This document shows positions 5,134 to 6,193 of a DNA stretch of 6,193 bases, piece by piece. The notes below the pieces were generated by a model that worked only from the letters and a program-made list of their open reading frames with translations, was not told the origin of the DNA and made no database searches. Positions within the stretch are counted from its first letter, which is position 1. Every line of letters begins with the position of its first letter. The translations under genes were made by a program, and so were the position numbers. The DNA is from Bacteroidales bacterium (lineage in GTDB: Bacteria; Bacteroidota; Bacteroidia; Bacteroidales; UBA932), in the NCBI GenBank assembly GCA_017551405.1, contig JAFZLP010000018.1, forward strand, positions 1 through 6,193. Direction: 5' to 3'.

Positions 5134-5153
5134 TTTCCCCTGCAAAGGGGAAA
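5134..5153 (+). promoter_or_regulatory. GCAA-tetraloop hairpin in the uvrA leader
   Basis: TTTCCCCT (5134-5141) and AGGGGAAA (5146-5153) are perfect reverse complements closed by the four bases GCAA, a loop of the stable GNRA class. In RNA this gives an 8-pair stem beginning about two bases into the predicted uvrA message and ending just before the Shine-Dalgarno-like AAGG at 5154-5157. It has no following T-run, so it is not a terminator for uvrA. It may stabilise the 5' end, tune translation, or be a DNA operator. Confidence 0.5.
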
Positions 5154-5164
5154 AAGGCGACGCA

Positions 5165-6193
5165 ATGGCAGGAAATATCAGCATCAAGGGCGCCAGGGTC
5201 AACAACCTCAGGAACATCAGTCTGGAAATACCCAGGGGGAAACTGGTGGTTGTCACCGGCATCAGCGGCAGCGGCAAGAGTTCGCTGGCGTTCGACACCC
5301 TGTATGCCGAGGGGCAGAGGCGATTCGCCCAGAGCGTGTCGTCCTACGCCAGGCAGTTCCTGGGGCGCATGACCAAGCCCGACGTCGACCTCATCGACGG
5401 CATCCCGCCGGCAATCGCCATCGAGCAGAAGGTGAGCGTCAAGAATCCCCGCAGCACCGTGGGCACCACCACCGAAATCTACGATTTCCTGCGCCTGGTG
5501 TTCTCGCGCATCGGCCATACCTATTCGCCCGTCAGCGGGGGCGAGGTGAAGGCCGACACCGTCCAGGACGTGCTGCGTTTCATGGAGGGCTCCGGCGCTT
5601 CGGTGTTCTACATCCTCGCCGACGTCCGCTGGGACTGGCGCGACGACAAGGTGGAGCTGATGCTCTCTCTGAAGGAGCAGGGCTACTCCCGCCTGTTCGC
5701 CGGCGGCGAAGTGAGGGCCATCGACGACATCCTGCAGAAGGGTGGGGAGTACCCGGGCGGGGCGATGCTGCTCATCGACCGCCTCAGGCTTCAGGACCCC
5801 GCCGACATCCGCACCGACTCCGACCTCCGCACCAGGCTCCTCCAGAGCGTGGGCGACGCCTTCGACAGGGGCGGCGGCGACATGACGGTGGTCTGCGACG
5901 GCAGGGCGGAATCTTTCTGCAGCCGTTTAGAGCTGGACGGCATGACCTTCCAGAAGCCGGACGAGTATCTGCTCAGCTTCAACAGCCCCCTGGGGGCCTG
6001 TCCGGTCTGCGGCGGCCTCGGCAAGATAATCGGCATCAGCGAAGACCTGGTAGTTCCCGACAAGAGCAAAAGCATCTACGACGGGGCCATCGCCTGCTGG
6101 AGGGGCGACAAGATGGGCTGGTTCAAGGACCATCTGGTGCACGTGGCGTCGCGCTACGGCATCAGGCCTTTCGAGCCCTACTGCAACCTCACC
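5165..6193 (+). CDS. uvrA: UvrABC system protein A, N-terminal 343 residues (partial)
   Basis: UvrA is the damage-sensing ATPase of nucleotide excision repair; it dimerises, works with UvrB and acts on DNA in the cytoplasm. The reading stays open to the window edge (343 codons). Visible landmarks are the opening IKGARVNNLRNISLEIPRGK, Walker A GISGSGKS (32-39), the UvrA-specific stretch SYARQFLGRMTKPDVD followed by IPPAIAIEQKVSVKNPRSTVGT and TEIYDFLRLVFSRIG, and the first zinc-module pair CPVC (C279, C282) after SFNSPLGA. In E. coli that pair is at about 253-256, so this protein has some 25 extra residues in the preceding region. The partner cysteines and the second ATPase half lie beyond the window. 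Start: ATG 5165 follows AAGG at 5154-5157 with a 7-base gap. It is transcribed away from the lipoprotein operon across a 68-base gap. No SOS box of the E. coli type (CTGT-N8-ACAG) is visible there. Confidence 0.95.
   Translation, partial: MAGNISIKGARVNNLRNISLEIPRGKLVVVTGISGSGKSSLAFDTLYAEGQRRFAQSVSSYARQFLGRMTKPDVDLIDGIPPAIAIEQKVSVKNPRSTVGTTTEIYDFLRLVFSRIGHTYSPVSGGEVKADTVQDVLRFMEGSGASVFYILADVRWDWRDDKVELMLSLKEQGYSRLFAGGEVRAIDDILQKGGEYPGGAMLLIDRLRLQDPADIRTDSDLRTRLLQSVGDAFDRGGGDMTVVCDGRAESFCSRLELDGMTFQKPDEYLLSFNSPLGACPVCGGLGKIIGISEDLVVPDKSKSIYDGAIACWRGDKMGWFKDHLVHVASRYGIRPFEPYCNLT

Noticed and set aside
4201..5298. 365-codon minus-strand frame spanning two lipoprotein genes and the uvrA start
   Set aside because: It crosses two well-supported genes in another frame and runs antisense through uvrA. 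Its translation is Arg/His/Pro-rich, typical of an out-of-frame reading of GC-rich DNA.
5093..5518. Minus-strand frame antisense to the uvrA N-terminus
   Set aside because: uvrA is unmistakable on the plus strand and this frame has no recognisable features.
1..6193. CRISPR array, tRNA, rRNA, insertion sequence or phage genes
   Set aside because: No spaced direct repeats, no cloverleaf, no transposase or integrase motif and no flanking terminal repeats were seen on either strand.

Overview
The window looks like chromosomal DNA from a GC-rich member of the Bacteroidetes, most likely Bacteroidales. Coding regions strongly prefer G or C at third codon positions. The intergenic regions carry the family-specific promoter form TTTG-N19-21-TAnnTTTG instead of E. 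coli-type -35/-10 boxes, and the lipoproteins and gene spacing fit the same group. I cannot fix the genus; a Rikenellaceae-like organism is a guess from base composition only.

Left part, plus strand (1-1265): the last 44 codons of an unrecognised gene, then a hairpin terminator interlocked with a promoter. Next come a short radical SAM enzyme of the glycyl-radical-enzyme-activase type and, overlapping it by 26 bases, a small Cys-rich protein with one predicted membrane segment and an acidic tail.

Middle part, minus strand (3664 down to 1262): a strong consensus promoter and an inverted repeat at the predicted transcription start precede a two-gene operon. It encodes a phosphoribosyltransferase-fold protein and a clear cytosine permease (CodB, NCS1 family), overlapping by 8 bases. 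The pair suggests nucleobase uptake coupled to nucleotide salvage, but the deaminase partner CodA is not present in the window and the PRPP motif of the transferase-like protein is atypical. codB converges on the Cys-rich gene, and their stop codons share a CTAG.

Right part: two lipoprotein genes on the minus strand (5096 down to 3705), a small unknown lipoprotein and a lipid-anchored alpha/beta hydrolase with an intact Ser-Asp-His triad, probably one operon. They diverge from the start of uvrA (5165 to the window edge), the nucleotide-excision-repair ATPase. The 68-base gap holds two face-away promoter elements that form a near-perfect inverted repeat, plus a GCAA-tetraloop hairpin at the predicted 5' end of the uvrA message.

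Most of the content is ordinary housekeeping or accessory metabolism. The points most worth following up are the transferase-permease pair and its leader hairpin, and the radical SAM / Cys-rich membrane protein pair. I see no CRISPR array, tRNA, rRNA, insertion sequence or phage gene.
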